A stretch of 64,000 nucleotides of DNA, from the NCBI GenBank assembly GCA_910578935.1, contig CAJTSM010000006.1, positions 82,961 to 146,960 on the forward strand, in the 5' to 3' direction. Shown in pieces: positions 1 to 7,365 of the stretch. How positions within the stretch are numbered: position 1 is the stretch's first letter; each line of letters starts with the position of its first letter. Made by a program: the position numbers and the translations under genes. Origin of the DNA: an uncultured Oscillibacter sp. GTDB lineage: Bacteria > Bacillota > Clostridia > Oscillospirales > Oscillospiraceae. The notes below the pieces were generated by a model that was given only the letters and a program-made list of their open reading frames with translations, was not told the origin of the DNA and did not search any database.

Positions 1-239
1 CTTCCGCCCCAAATTCTGGGACGAAAGGCTGATCCTTCCGCGGTACCACCCAAATTCGCGCCCCTCAGGCGCGCACTTGAAGCCCCAATAACGGAGAGCA
101 GACCGGCCGTGTTTCCACGGCAGCTCCCGGGCGAACCAAACGGCGCGCCGCAGACAGGCTTGCAGCCGATGGCCTGTCCTCTCTTGGCGGGGCGTGATCG
201 TTATTTTCCCGTTCATCGCGAATACAGTATTCACCCTAT
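1..239 (-). promoter_or_regulatory. T-box leader (riboswitch)
   Basis: Read on the minus strand, this leader ends in the T-box core GGGTGGTACCGCG (about 38-51), followed by a CCTTTCGTCCC segment and a GGGGCGG stretch that would form the antiterminator/terminator pair. An AGAGAGG segment upstream resembles the GA motif of Stem I. T-boxes sense uncharged tRNA and control aminoacyl-tRNA synthetase or amino-acid genes. The controlled gene lies left of the window. I could not assign the specifier codon, so the amino acid is unknown. Confidence 0.9.
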
Positions 240-268
240 AATATAGCACGGCAAACGAGAAATTGCAA
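240..268 (-). promoter_or_regulatory. Promoter of the T-box leader
   Basis: Minus-strand sigma-A-type promoter: -35 TTGCAA (263-268), 17-base spacer, -10 TATATT (240-245). It starts transcription just before the T-box leader. Confidence 0.8.
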
Positions 269-431
269 GAGAAAAAATCCTTAAGCTCTGTTTCGGATTT
301 AGGCTGCCGGCAAAAACTCCGGCGATTCCTCAAAACGGGTTGTTAAGAAATATGCGGCATGCAGCAATCAGGGCGGTAGACGGTCATCATGGTTGCCGGC
401 TGCACGGATCTTGAAACAGAGATATCTCCAA

Positions 432-478
432 TTTTCCGGCGGGGTCCGGAACCGCTCTCTCCCAGGCCCCGCCGGAAA
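432..478 (-). terminator. Hairpin after the transglutaminase-like gene
   Basis: A TTTTCCGGCGGGG arm pairs with CCCCGCCGGAAA across a 22-base loop, a few bases beyond the stop of the minus-strand gene. The U-tract is short, so its efficiency is uncertain. Confidence 0.5.
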
Positions 479-484
479 GGGAAA

Positions 485-1777
485 TTATGGATAGATTACC
501 GTGTAATCATAGGTTTTTTTTGCCGCGTTGTATTGATAGCTCCAACGAAGCTCCCAGGCGGGAACACCGTAGTGGGCATGAGCCCAAGTGACAGGGCCCC
601 GGCTTCCGCCAAAGGCGGCGGCGACGGCGGGACGGAGGCTGAACTTCGTCTTGCCCTGTACCAGCTGTGCGGCGAGACATTTCCGGTACTGGTCGGCAGA
701 GGTGAGGTTCATGGGGTCAATTTGTGTCCAGGCAGGGTCGTACTCGCTGGGCATGGTGAAATCCGGGCCCTCCCAACAGTGGGTTTGCATCATTTTCTCC
801 GGGGTTACCAGGAAATAGGTCTGCCGCAGCGCGGGTTTGGGACCGGGGTCGTCGAAGGTAACATCTACGTGATACCACTCGCCCCACAGCCACACCCGAT
901 TCCAGACGTGATCCATCTCATTGCTGCCGACCAGCTCACAGGGAGTGCAGTTTTGGAGGCACATGGCCTGAAACAGCTCGGCGTAGTTCTGGCATACGCC
1001 GTACCGGGAGGCCAGGGTGAAATTGTTTTGGCACCGGTAGGTTTCCGACATCTGCGCGGCACGCTCGTGACGCTGGGGGTCGTTTTTCTGAAAATAGGCG
1101 TTGTCCATAAAGTCGCTGTGGGTCAGGTTGTTGACCAAGTAATTATGGAAAGCCTGAAGGGTAGCCTTGGTGTCGGTGGAGCGCAGGGACTTGGCGGCCT
1201 TCCCGGCCAGGTCTTCCTCCCAGACGGCGGCGGGCGTTTCACCGCTGGGTTCCTCACAAATATGTACGCCGTCCGTGTCCTCCCGGTAGCCGTAGTACTC
1301 CCCCAAAGTCCGCAGCCGCACCATGGTATAATACCCGGCCAGTTGGTAAACGGAACCGGCAGGCAGCGTCACCGCCTGCTGGGGAGAAGTACGGGGGTCT
1401 TGCACCTTCACCGGGATGGCGGCGGGAGTGACCGGACCCAGCTCCAGGCCCGGCGTGGCGTATACGACGGGCTTAATCACATTTAGGGTTTCGCCGCGGC
1501 GGCGGTCCTGAAGGCGAATGTGGTACTCCCCGCTGCTCAAAGAGGCGGCAAGGGGTATGTAAGAATCCGCCTTCCCGGTTTCCTTCAGCAGCTCCAGGGG
1601 GAGGTAATACTCTTGATTGATGGTGACAAGGCCTGCCAGGGGAATGGGGCCGGCCCACAGGAGCCGGTCGCTGGTGTAAGCTGCTTGTCCGGGGGAGGCC
1701 TCCGCCGCCGCGGCCGGAGCCGCCGGCGCCAGGTAAAGCACCAGGGACAGGATAAGGGGAATCCACCTCTTTTTCAT
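485..1777 (-). CDS. Secreted transglutaminase-like cysteine protein
   Basis: An N-terminal signal peptide (MKKRW then a hydrophobic, Ala-rich stretch to about residue 26) suggests export. The next segment (SDRLLWAG, IPLAGLVTI) resembles the short beta domains of copper amine oxidase N-terminal type surface proteins. The C-terminal half is a transglutaminase-like fold with the expected triad: Cys in GVCQNYAELF (about 262), His in DHVWNRV (about 290) and Asp in YHVDVTFDDP (about 305). Such proteins act at the cell surface as peptidases or cross-linkers; the substrate cannot be inferred. I chose the internal ATG at 1777 because GGAGGAAG sits 5-8 bases before it, giving 430 residues and placing the signal peptide at the terminus. 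Confidence 0.8.
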   Translation of the reverse strand: MKKRWIPLILSLVLYLAPAAPAAAAEASPGQAAYTSDRLLWAGPIPLAGLVTINQEYYLPLELLKETGKADSYIPLAASLSSGEYHIRLQDRRRGETLNVIKPVVYATPGLELGPVTPAAIPVKVQDPRTSPQQAVTLPAGSVYQLAGYYTMVRLRTLGEYYGYREDTDGVHICEEPSGETPAAVWEEDLAGKAAKSLRSTDTKATLQAFHNYLVNNLTHSDFMDNAYFQKNDPQRHERAAQMSETYRCQNNFTLASRYGVCQNYAELFQAMCLQNCTPCELVGSNEMDHVWNRVWLWGEWYHVDVTFDDPGPKPALRQTYFLVTPEKMMQTHCWEGPDFTMPSEYDPAWTQIDPMNLTSADQYRKCLAAQLVQGKTKFSLRPAVAAAFGGSRGPVTWAHAHYGVPAWELRWSYQYNAAKKTYDYTVIYP

Positions 1778-1834
1778 GCCGCTTCCTCCGTATTCCATAA
1801 AGGTTTAATGGGGTTCAAGGACCTTTGAATAGGC

Positions 1835-1861
1835 AAAAAGAGAGGCGTGCGCCTCTCTTTT
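1835..1861. terminator. Bidirectional terminator after rplS
   Basis: Near-perfect stem AAAAGAGAGGCG / CGCCTCTCTTTT with a two-base loop and flanking A and T runs, directly downstream of the minus-strand rplS stop. Confidence 0.85.
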
Positions 1862-1874
1862 ATTCTCCTGGAGC

Positions 1875-2216
1875 TTACAGCTTCTCTTTGATTTTGGCAG
1901 CCTTGCCCACACGGCCCCGCAGATAGTACAGTTTGGCCCGGCGGACAGAACCGTTGCGGACGACCTGAATGGTGTCAATGGAAGGGGAGTGAACGGGGAA
2001 GACCTTCTCCACACCCACACCGTAAGAGATGCGGCGGACGGTGATGGTTTCCTCAATGCCGCCGTGCTTCTTGGCAATGACGGTGCCCTCGAAGACCTGG
2101 ATGCGTTCCCGGGAGCCCTCCTTGACCTTCACGTGGACACGGACGGTGTCGCCGACCTGCACCTTGGGCGTTTCCTTGCCCAGGGCCTCTTTGTTCAGTT
2201 CCTTGATAAGATCCAT
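1875..2216 (-). CDS. rplS: 50S ribosomal protein L19
   Basis: A 113-residue protein matching L19 along its length: start MDLIKELN, core VGDTVRVHVKVKEGSRERIQ, FEGTVIAKKHGG, TVRRISYGVGVEKVFP and the basic end GKAAKIKEKL. L19 sits at the 30S-50S interface of the large subunit. The start at 2216 is set by AGGAGGAATCACTC immediately upstream. It is transcribed alone here: its own promoter lies at 2309-2337 and a terminator follows. rplS usually ends a trmD operon, so the monocistronic layout is a local difference. Confidence 0.97.
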   Translation of the reverse strand: MDLIKELNKEALGKETPKVQVGDTVRVHVKVKEGSRERIQVFEGTVIAKKHGGIEETITVRRISYGVGVEKVFPVHSPSIDTIQVVRNGSVRRAKLYYLRGRVGKAAKIKEKL

Positions 2217-2308
2217 GAGTGATTCCTCCTGTTTTATAGGCGTTCTTACCCGCGTTTTTGCGCGTCTTTCCGCGCGCGGCAGAGGACCGCCCTTTTTGTC
2301 GCTCAAAT

Positions 2309-2337
2309 AAGATATCACAATCTTCTGAGAATTGCAA
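2309..2337 (-). promoter_or_regulatory. rplS promoter
   Basis: -35 TTGCAA (2332-2337), 17-base spacer, -10 TATCTT (2309-2314), on the minus strand. The roughly 85-base leader to rplS could hold an L19 autoregulatory leader RNA, but I could not confirm its structure. Confidence 0.75.
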
Positions 2338-2369
2338 GCGCTTTTTCAGAAAATCCCCTAAAATCTGCC

Positions 2370-3464
2370 TTAACCCAAATCCCGGTGGTCTAAAGCGGAC
2401 AGACCGAAACGGACGGCCTGGGTGATGGTTTCCCGTTCCGCCTCATCCGCGGCGGCGTCCCACTTTGCCCGGAGTTCCCGGAGAAACAGGCCCCGGAGAG
2501 AGTCCTCCCCGGCCCGGGCCCAGATGTCTGCCGCCATGCGGGTGCGGTCTTGGACTTCCAGGGCGTAAAACCGCCCGGCCAGGGCCGTCTCCAGGGCTTT
2601 GGACTCAGCGCCGCGCTCCCCGGTTTCTCCGGTGAGGAGGATGCGGTAAAGGTCCTTTTCGGTATCTTTCGGCAGTGCGGCCTCCACAGCCGCGCGGGGA
2701 GAACGGTCTGTTACATCCACCTCCAAGGTTTCATACCGCCGTCCAGCGAAGGGCACAAACGTCAAGGAGACGGTTCCGCCGCCGGCCGTGCCCTCGTAAA
2801 AGCCTTTCTCCCCCTGTTCGTCAAAGCCCCGGCCCTCAACGCAGCCGGGCCAGGCGCAAAGCGTTTGCCCATAGCGCGTGGGTTCTCCCCGCTTGTGAAT
2901 GTGCCCCAGGGCCAGGTATGTAAGGCCGCTGGCCGCGATTTCTCCCCGCTCCAAGGGGTTGTAGCGCCTCTCCGCCGGTTCGATCTCCCCGTGGAGAAGG
3001 CCCAGGTGGATTCTTCCGTCTTCCGGTGCGGAAAAACCCGAAAGAAGGCTGCTCCCCTGCTCCGGGCCGGTGAACGCCCCGCCATGGACGGTGACGCCCA
3101 GCTCCGGCAGGTCCACGGAAGTGATGGCGTTCTCCCGAAAAATGTGGATGTTCTCCGGCCAGTCCACCGTCAGCCAGGGGCTGCCGGGGCCGTACCAGTC
3201 GTGATTTCCCGGGGCGGCGAAGACCTGGGCCTTCATACGTCCCAGGGCCTCCGCCAAGGTTTCCCCGGTTTCCCGGTAGGGAGCGGCGCTGTCAAACAGG
3301 TCCCCGGCCAGCAGCACCAATTGGATGCCGCGGCTGTTTACGTAGTCTGCCAGGCGGAAAGCCAGCTCCCGGCTTTCCCGCCGCCGTTCCGCCGCCTGGC
3401 CGGGAGGCAGGGCGGCAAAGGCGGTGTCCAGATGAAAATCCGCCGCGTGAATAAATTTCAGCAT
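2370..3464 (-). CDS. Metallophosphoesterase, DNA repair exonuclease (SbcD/YhaO-like)
   Basis: The N-terminal calcineurin-like phosphoesterase domain shows the metal-binding motifs in order: ADFHLD (about 8-13), LAGDLFD (about 52), GNHDWY (about 86), and later LLHGEI and LALGHIHKR. This matches the SbcD/YhaO exonuclease family, which normally pairs with an SbcC/YhaN-type ATPase. No ATPase gene lies next to it here. The C-terminal 140 residues are variable. The start at 3464 follows GGAGGCTGAT and lies one base after the ybaK stop, so translation is probably coupled. It is the last gene of the nrdR-ymdB-ybaK unit. Length 364 residues. Confidence 0.85.
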   Translation of the reverse strand: MLKFIHAADFHLDTAFAALPPGQAAERRRESRELAFRLADYVNSRGIQLVLLAGDLFDSAAPYRETGETLAEALGRMKAQVFAAPGNHDWYGPGSPWLTVDWPENIHIFRENAITSVDLPELGVTVHGGAFTGPEQGSSLLSGFSAPEDGRIHLGLLHGEIEPAERRYNPLERGEIAASGLTYLALGHIHKRGEPTRYGQTLCAWPGCVEGRGFDEQGEKGFYEGTAGGGTVSLTFVPFAGRRYETLEVDVTDRSPRAAVEAALPKDTEKDLYRILLTGETGERGAESKALETALAGRFYALEVQDRTRMAADIWARAGEDSLRGLFLRELRAKWDAAADEAERETITQAVRFGLSALDHRDLG

Positions 3465-3465
3465 A

Positions 3466-3948
3466 TCAGCCTCCGGCGTTCCAGCCCTTGCAAACATCAA
3501 TCCACGCTGTGAAATGGGAGGAGTACTCCTCCAGCTCTCCGCAGGTCAGTTCAATGGCGCTGTTGTCACTGCCGGCGGCGGGGAAAACGGTTTCGAACCG
3601 CTTCAGCGATACGTCCAGATAGACCCGCACATCCTCCGGAAGGGCGAAGGGGCACACGCCCCCCACGTCGTGGCCGATGAGGGTATGGGCCTCCTCATGG
3701 GTGAGCATTTTGGCCTTGGTGTGAAATTGGGCCTTGTATTTTCCGTTGTCGATTTTGGCGTCTCCGGCCGTTACGATGATGACCGGCTTGTCCTCCACTT
3801 TAAAACTCAGGCTCTTGGCAATCCGGGCGCCCTCTACCCCCACGGCCTCCGCGGCCAGCTCCACCGTGGCGGAGGAGACAGGGAACTCCAGGATTCGGCC
3901 CTCGGCGCCGAAGGCTTTGAGATACGTCCTCACATGTTCAATAGACAT
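3466..3948 (-). CDS. YbaK/EbsC-family aminoacyl-tRNA deacylase
   Basis: A 160-residue single-domain protein of the YbaK/ProX editing family. These proteins hydrolyse mischarged aminoacyl-tRNA in trans, mainly Cys- or Ala-tRNA(Pro). Family marks are ARIAKSLSFK with the conserved lysine, the IIVTAGDAKID strand, GHDVGGVCPFALP and the CGELEEYSSH end. The start is preceded by GAGGAAGCTTCCA. It lies 30 bases after ymdB and one base before the phosphoesterase. A second, more ProX-like deacylase is encoded at 25056-25595. Confidence 0.88.
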   Translation of the reverse strand: MSIEHVRTYLKAFGAEGRILEFPVSSATVELAAEAVGVEGARIAKSLSFKVEDKPVIIVTAGDAKIDNGKYKAQFHTKAKMLTHEEAHTLIGHDVGGVCPFALPEDVRVYLDVSLKRFETVFPAAGSDNSAIELTCGELEEYSSHFTAWIDVCKGWNAGG

Positions 3949-3978
3949 TGGAAGCTTCCTCTTTTCGTCTGTGTATGA

Positions 3979-4758
3979 TTATCGAATGTCCACCCGTTCC
4001 ACGGCCGTGCACAGTCCCGTCTCACAGTCCAGGGTAAAGAGGGCGCCTTGCAGTTTGCAGGGTCCCTCGGGCTGCCTGTACCGCCCTGGCAGGCCGCCCA
4101 AGAAGTTTTCCACGGACTGGCGGGGTTCAACGCCCAGTACGGATTCAATGGGACCGGTCATCCCCAGGTCCGTGATATAGCCCGTTCCCTTGGGATAGAT
4201 CCGCTCGTCGGCAGTGGGGACATGGGTGTGGGTTCCCCAAAGGGCGGAAACCCGCCCGTCCAGGTAATACCCAAGGGCCAGCTTTTCACTGGTTGCCTCG
4301 GCGTGGAAATCCACCAGGGTAAAGTCCGTCTTTTCCCGCTCCAGAAGGCGGTCGGCCAGGGTGAAGGGATTATCCGCCCCCCAGGCCAGGCCGCAGCGGC
4401 CGATGAGGTTGATTACCCGGACCCGGACGCCGCCCAGGTCGAAAATCTCGCAGCCGTGGCCCGGGGCCCGGCCGGAGTAGTTGGCGGGACGCAGCAGCCA
4501 GGGCGCGTCGTCCAAGAGATTTCCAATCTGGGCCTTGCCGAAGGCATGGTTTCCCAAAGTTACCGCGTCGGCCCCGGCGCAGCGGATGCGCTCCGCCTGT
4601 TCCCGGGTCAGCCCTATGCCGGAGGCGTTTTCCCCGTTGACCACGGTAAAGGAAATATTCTTGAGTTTTTGCAAGGGCCTCAGAACTTTTTCCAGGTGGA
4701 GGAGCCCCGGCTCCCCGACCACGTCGCCCACGGCGAGAATATGATACGGACGGTTCAT
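3979..4758 (-). CDS. ymdB: YmdB-family metallophosphoesterase (2',3'-cyclic nucleotide phosphodiesterase)
   Basis: A 259-residue protein typical of the TIGR00282/YmdB family. Metal-ligand motifs are AVGDVVGEPG, VVNGENASGIG, LGNHAFGK and LVDFHAEATSEK, followed by GTHTHVPTADER. The family signature near the end (TDLGMTGP, VENFLGGLPGRY) is complete. In Bacillus, YmdB hydrolyses 2',3'-cAMP and influences biofilm and sporulation decisions. Its start overlaps the nrdR stop by four bases, so the two are coupled. Confidence 0.93.
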   Translation of the reverse strand: MNRPYHILAVGDVVGEPGLLHLEKVLRPLQKLKNISFTVVNGENASGIGLTREQAERIRCAGADAVTLGNHAFGKAQIGNLLDDAPWLLRPANYSGRAPGHGCEIFDLGGVRVRVINLIGRCGLAWGADNPFTLADRLLEREKTDFTLVDFHAEATSEKLALGYYLDGRVSALWGTHTHVPTADERIYPKGTGYITDLGMTGPIESVLGVEPRQSVENFLGGLPGRYRQPEGPCKLQGALFTLDCETGLCTAVERVDIR

Positions 4759-5210
4759 CGCTCTGCCAGCAGCTTGGTCAGCTCCTCCATAAAACTGTCG
4801 ATGTCTTTGAACTGGCGGTAAACGGAGGCGAAGCGGACGTAGGCCACCTGGTCAATGGCCCGCAGATGCTCCATAACCCGTTCGCCGATGACATCCGTGC
4901 TGATTTCCCGCTCCATAGAGCTTTGAAGCTCCTGCTCAATGTCGGCGGAGATCTTCTCCAGTTTCGCCACGGGGACAGGCCGCTTTTCACAGGCCCGGAT
5001 CATACCGCCCAGAACCTTTCCCCGGTCAAAGCTCTGGCGGCTGCCGTCTTTCTTCACCACCACGATTGGGAGGCTCTCCACCGTTTCATAAGTGGTGAAG
5101 CGGTTGGCGCAGGAGAGGCACTCCCTCCGCCGGCGGATGCTGCTGTTTTCATCGGCAGGACGGGAATCGATGACCTTGCTCTCATTGAAGCCGCAATAGG
5201 GACATTTCAT
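4755..5210 (-). CDS. nrdR: Transcriptional repressor NrdR
   Basis: A 151-residue NrdR. It has the N-terminal zinc ribbon (MKCPYCGF at the start, RRRECLSCANRFTTYE later) and the ATP-cone domain (VVKKDGSRQSFDRGKVLGG). NrdR represses ribonucleotide reductase genes in response to ATP/dATP. The start at 5210 follows AGGAGGTCCTTT. It heads a four-gene minus-strand unit (nrdR-ymdB-ybaK-phosphoesterase). Upstream is an extended -10 promoter and two copies of a TTTCGAAA palindrome. Confidence 0.96.
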   Translation of the reverse strand: MKCPYCGFNESKVIDSRPADENSSIRRRRECLSCANRFTTYETVESLPIVVVKKDGSRQSFDRGKVLGGMIRACEKRPVPVAKLEKISADIEQELQSSMEREISTDVIGERVMEHLRAIDQVAYVRFASVYRQFKDIDSFMEELTKLLAER

Positions 5211-5321
5211 AAAGGACCTCCTGATCCTCCGCCGGGTTTCCGGCGGCCCGCGTCCGTACTTACGGGCACCTTTGGTACTTCCCAAGGGCGTTGCAGGGAT
5301 GTCCCGGGAACGTTAGGCTGT

Positions 5322-5330
5322 ATTATATCA
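5322..5330 (-). promoter_or_regulatory. Extended -10 promoter of nrdR operon
   Basis: Minus-strand TGATATAAT (TG plus TATAAT) with no good -35, typical of an extended -10 promoter, about 110 bases before the nrdR start. Confidence 0.6.
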
Positions 5331-5419
5331 CGAGATTTCGAAAATTGATAGAATTTTGTCAAATCTTTCGAAAATATTTTTCCTAATTTTGGGAGGCGGC
5401 AAAAAATTTCAGACTGGAT

Positions 5420-5584
5420 TAGGGGCTGTTTGAAAAATAGCGGAAAGCCCAACGGCGAGAGATTTTTTCGCCGGACAAGGCGATTTTCCGCAGGAATCCT
5501 GGCGGATTTCAAGGGAAATCAACGAAGCGTCAGCGGAAAAATATCCGCCGATTGGGTGTTTTGGCATTTTTCAAACGGCCCCTA
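5420..5584. repeat. Short inverted-repeat element, copy A
   Basis: A 165-base element with roughly 19-base terminal inverted repeats (TAGGGGCTGTTTGAAAAAT on the left; TAGGGGCCGTTTGAAAAAT read inward from the right). It contains no ORF of size. Its inner segment 5473-5499 (GGACAAGGCGATTTTCCGC... ) recurs in copy B at 24831-24992 on the opposite strand. The right end supplies the stop codon of the neighbouring gene. It behaves like a MITE or other non-coding repeat. Confidence 0.7.
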
Positions 5585-6100
5585 GAAGACCGGACGGTCC
5601 TGTCCGTCAAAAGCGTACACCACATAGGCCGTTTCACCGATGCTGCGGAGGCGGGCAAAGCAGAACAGGGCGGTCAGGGGAAAGGGCTTTCCCGGGTCGT
5701 AGGGGAGAGCCAGGTGCCGGACGTCTCCCACTTTCCGGGACAGGGCTCCTTGGGTCCCTTTCAGCTGCCGGCAGAGCAGGGGGGCTCGAAAAAGCCGGTC
5801 CGGTGCGGGCGCCTGCTCCCAGACTTCCGGTTCTTTTTCCCCGGCGGGGCGGATTTCCCCCCGAAGAAGGCGGCCCAGCGGGGCGGTGAGCCGCCCGGAA
5901 AAGCGGCGGCGGATGACGGACCAGTCTCCTTCCGGCTCCATCACTCCCAGCCTCAGCTCCCCCTGGTCCCCCACGGCCCAGGCGCACCAGAGGCCCGCTC
6001 GGAGTGGGAAGCGGGCGGAAAACAGCGTGTAAAGCCCCTCGCGTTCGGCGGCCAATTCTCCGGCGGGCTTGCCCTCCAGCATCAAGGGGAATTTGTCCAT
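5582..6100 (-). CDS. Hypothetical protein
   Basis: A 172-residue cytoplasmic protein with no signal peptide or membrane segment. It is rich in Trp, Gly and Arg (SARFPLRAGLWCAWAVG, RRRFSGRLTAPLGRL) and ends in a strand-like stretch ETAYVVYAFDGQDRPVF. I do not recognise the family. I chose the ATG at 6100 because GGGAGGG lies 9 bases before it; the alternative ATG three codons upstream is too close to that site. The stop codon lies inside the end of inverted-repeat element copy A, so the C-terminus may have been reset by that insertion. Confidence 0.65.
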   Translation of the reverse strand: MDKFPLMLEGKPAGELAAEREGLYTLFSARFPLRAGLWCAWAVGDQGELRLGVMEPEGDWSVIRRRFSGRLTAPLGRLLRGEIRPAGEKEPEVWEQAPAPDRLFRAPLLCRQLKGTQGALSRKVGDVRHLALPYDPGKPFPLTALFCFARLRSIGETAYVVYAFDGQDRPVF

Positions 6101-6121
6101 ATCCGTCATCCCTCCCGCCGT

Positions 6122-6167
6122 TAAAAATAAGGACCCGTCTGCGTAATTCTATGCGCCGGCGGGTCCG
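6122..6167 (-). terminator. Rho-independent terminator
   Basis: On the minus strand GGACCCG / CGGGTCC form the stem ends, followed by TTATTTTT, just after the stop of the secreted protein gene at 6178. Confidence 0.75.
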
Positions 6168-6177
6168 ATTATGTAAT

Positions 6178-6672
6178 TCAGGCGACGGTGTAGCTTCCCC
6201 GGGCCAGCACCTTGACGGTTCCCGACGCGGCCCGAACGCCCCTGCCCTCGATGGTCATCATATACAGGTGATTCTGGAGCAGGGCTCCGCCGTTGGAAAG
6301 GATGGCGGCGGTAGTTTCGTCAATGAGTCCCGGGTCGGAAGGGGAAACGCAGACGGCGTTTCCCACCCGCAGCATCACTTCGCAGCCGATGCCCCCGGTG
6401 AGAGTTTGTCCCTCGTTCAAGGTTACCACTGCGAAAGAAGCGGCGCTGGGAGCTCCTGGGGTTCCGCCGGAAACGGCTTGCCCTGTCCGCTGGGCAATTT
6501 TCTGGTCCACCCGCTGCATGATATTGTTGAAAAACGTGTCGTTTAAGTAGCTCAAAGTCACCAGCGGGTCACCGCTGGACCCCGCCTCCACCGCCAGGGA
6601 CACACCGGTCATCAGTACGGCGCTGAGGGCCAGCAGCGCCGCGGAGCGGGCCAGCCATCTGTCTTTTTTCAT
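6178..6672 (-). CDS. Secreted protein of unknown function
   Basis: A 164-residue protein with a clear signal peptide (MKKDRWLARSAALLALSA then VLMTGVSLAVEA). The mature part begins SGDPLVTLSYLNDTFFNNI and includes a long Thr/Gly-rich beta segment (LNEGQTLTGGIGCEVMLRVG). Proteins starting with this SGDPLV-LSYLN pattern are common in Oscillospiraceae, but I know of no assigned function. It lies 58 bases after mazF and may be co-transcribed. Confidence 0.72.
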   Translation of the reverse strand: MKKDRWLARSAALLALSAVLMTGVSLAVEAGSSGDPLVTLSYLNDTFFNNIMQRVDQKIAQRTGQAVSGGTPGAPSAASFAVVTLNEGQTLTGGIGCEVMLRVGNAVCVSPSDPGLIDETTAAILSNGGALLQNHLYMMTIEGRGVRAASGTVKVLARGSYTVA

Positions 6673-6730
6673 ATGTACCTCCTCTGTACACCCTCCCGGC
6701 GGAAGAATACGCTTCCGCCGGGAGGGAACC

Positions 6731-7099
6731 TCAAACCAACTGGTCGTGGGGCAGTCCGAAACTGACCGCGATCGCCGTGTCCACCTTCATCATCACGTTT
6801 TCCTCCACATGGCCCATGCGCTCCCGGAGCCGTTTTTTGTCCAGGGTCCGTACCTGCTCCAGCAGGACGACGGAATCCCGGCTCAGACCGCAGCTCTGGT
6901 CCACAGGAAGATCGATATGTGTGGGCAGCCGGGTCTTCCCGGTCTGGGAAGTAATGGCCGCCGCGATCACGGTGGGACTGTAGCGGTTGCCGGTGTCGTT
7001 CTGAATGATCAGAACCGGCCGGACGCCGCCCTGTTCGCTGCCCACCACCGGGGAGAGATCGGCATAGTAAATATCGCCACGCTTGACACTCGTATCCAC
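6731..7099 (-). CDS. mazF: MazF/EndoA-family mRNA endoribonuclease toxin
   Basis: A PemK/MazF-fold toxin that cleaves mRNA at short sites. Diagnostic motifs: VKRGDIYYADLSPVVGSEQG at the N-terminus with the catalytic Arg downstream (GGVRPVLIIQND), ITSQTGKTRLPTHI, and DSVVLLEQVRTLDKKRL. The start is ambiguous: a GTG at 7108 is only one base from GGCGGAG, while the GTG at 7099 has a 10-base spacing, so I chose 7099. No MazE-type antitoxin is encoded upstream; the 258 bases before the lipoprotein gene hold only a 32-codon ORF (7172-7270). Confidence 0.93.
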   Translation of the reverse strand: MDTSVKRGDIYYADLSPVVGSEQGGVRPVLIIQNDTGNRYSPTVIAAAITSQTGKTRLPTHIDLPVDQSCGLSRDSVVLLEQVRTLDKKRLRERMGHVEENVMMKVDTAIAVSFGLPHDQLV

Positions 7100-7171
7100 A
7101 AAGTTCACACTCCGCCGAAAGAAGTACCCGCCATCGGGGAGGAAGTTTCTTCCCCCTCGGTGAGGCCACTT

Positions 7172-7270
7172 TCATTCTCCCACGCAGTTTCGGAATTTAT
7201 ACGCCTCTTCCAGCAAACTTGCGATCAAGCCGTGGGAGGGACAAATTCCGGCGTCCTCGCCCCACGTCAT
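7172..7270 (-). CDS. Possible 32-residue peptide upstream of mazF
   Basis: A short minus-strand ORF (MTWGEDAGICPSHG, then LIASLLEEAYKFRNCVGE) sits where a mazE antitoxin would be expected. The C-terminal part looks like an amphipathic helix. There is no convincing ribosome-binding site. It is not similar to known antitoxins I can recall. Reported for its position only. Confidence 0.25.
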   Translation of the reverse strand: MTWGEDAGICPSHGLIASLLEEAYKFRNCVGE

Positions 7271-7365
7271 CCTATGCGGGGGCGGGGGGAGCGGTGATTC
7301 AAGCGCCGGGCGCTGCCTTCCGGGATCGGGTCACGGGCGCGAAGCGCCGTTGTGATTCATGCCGT

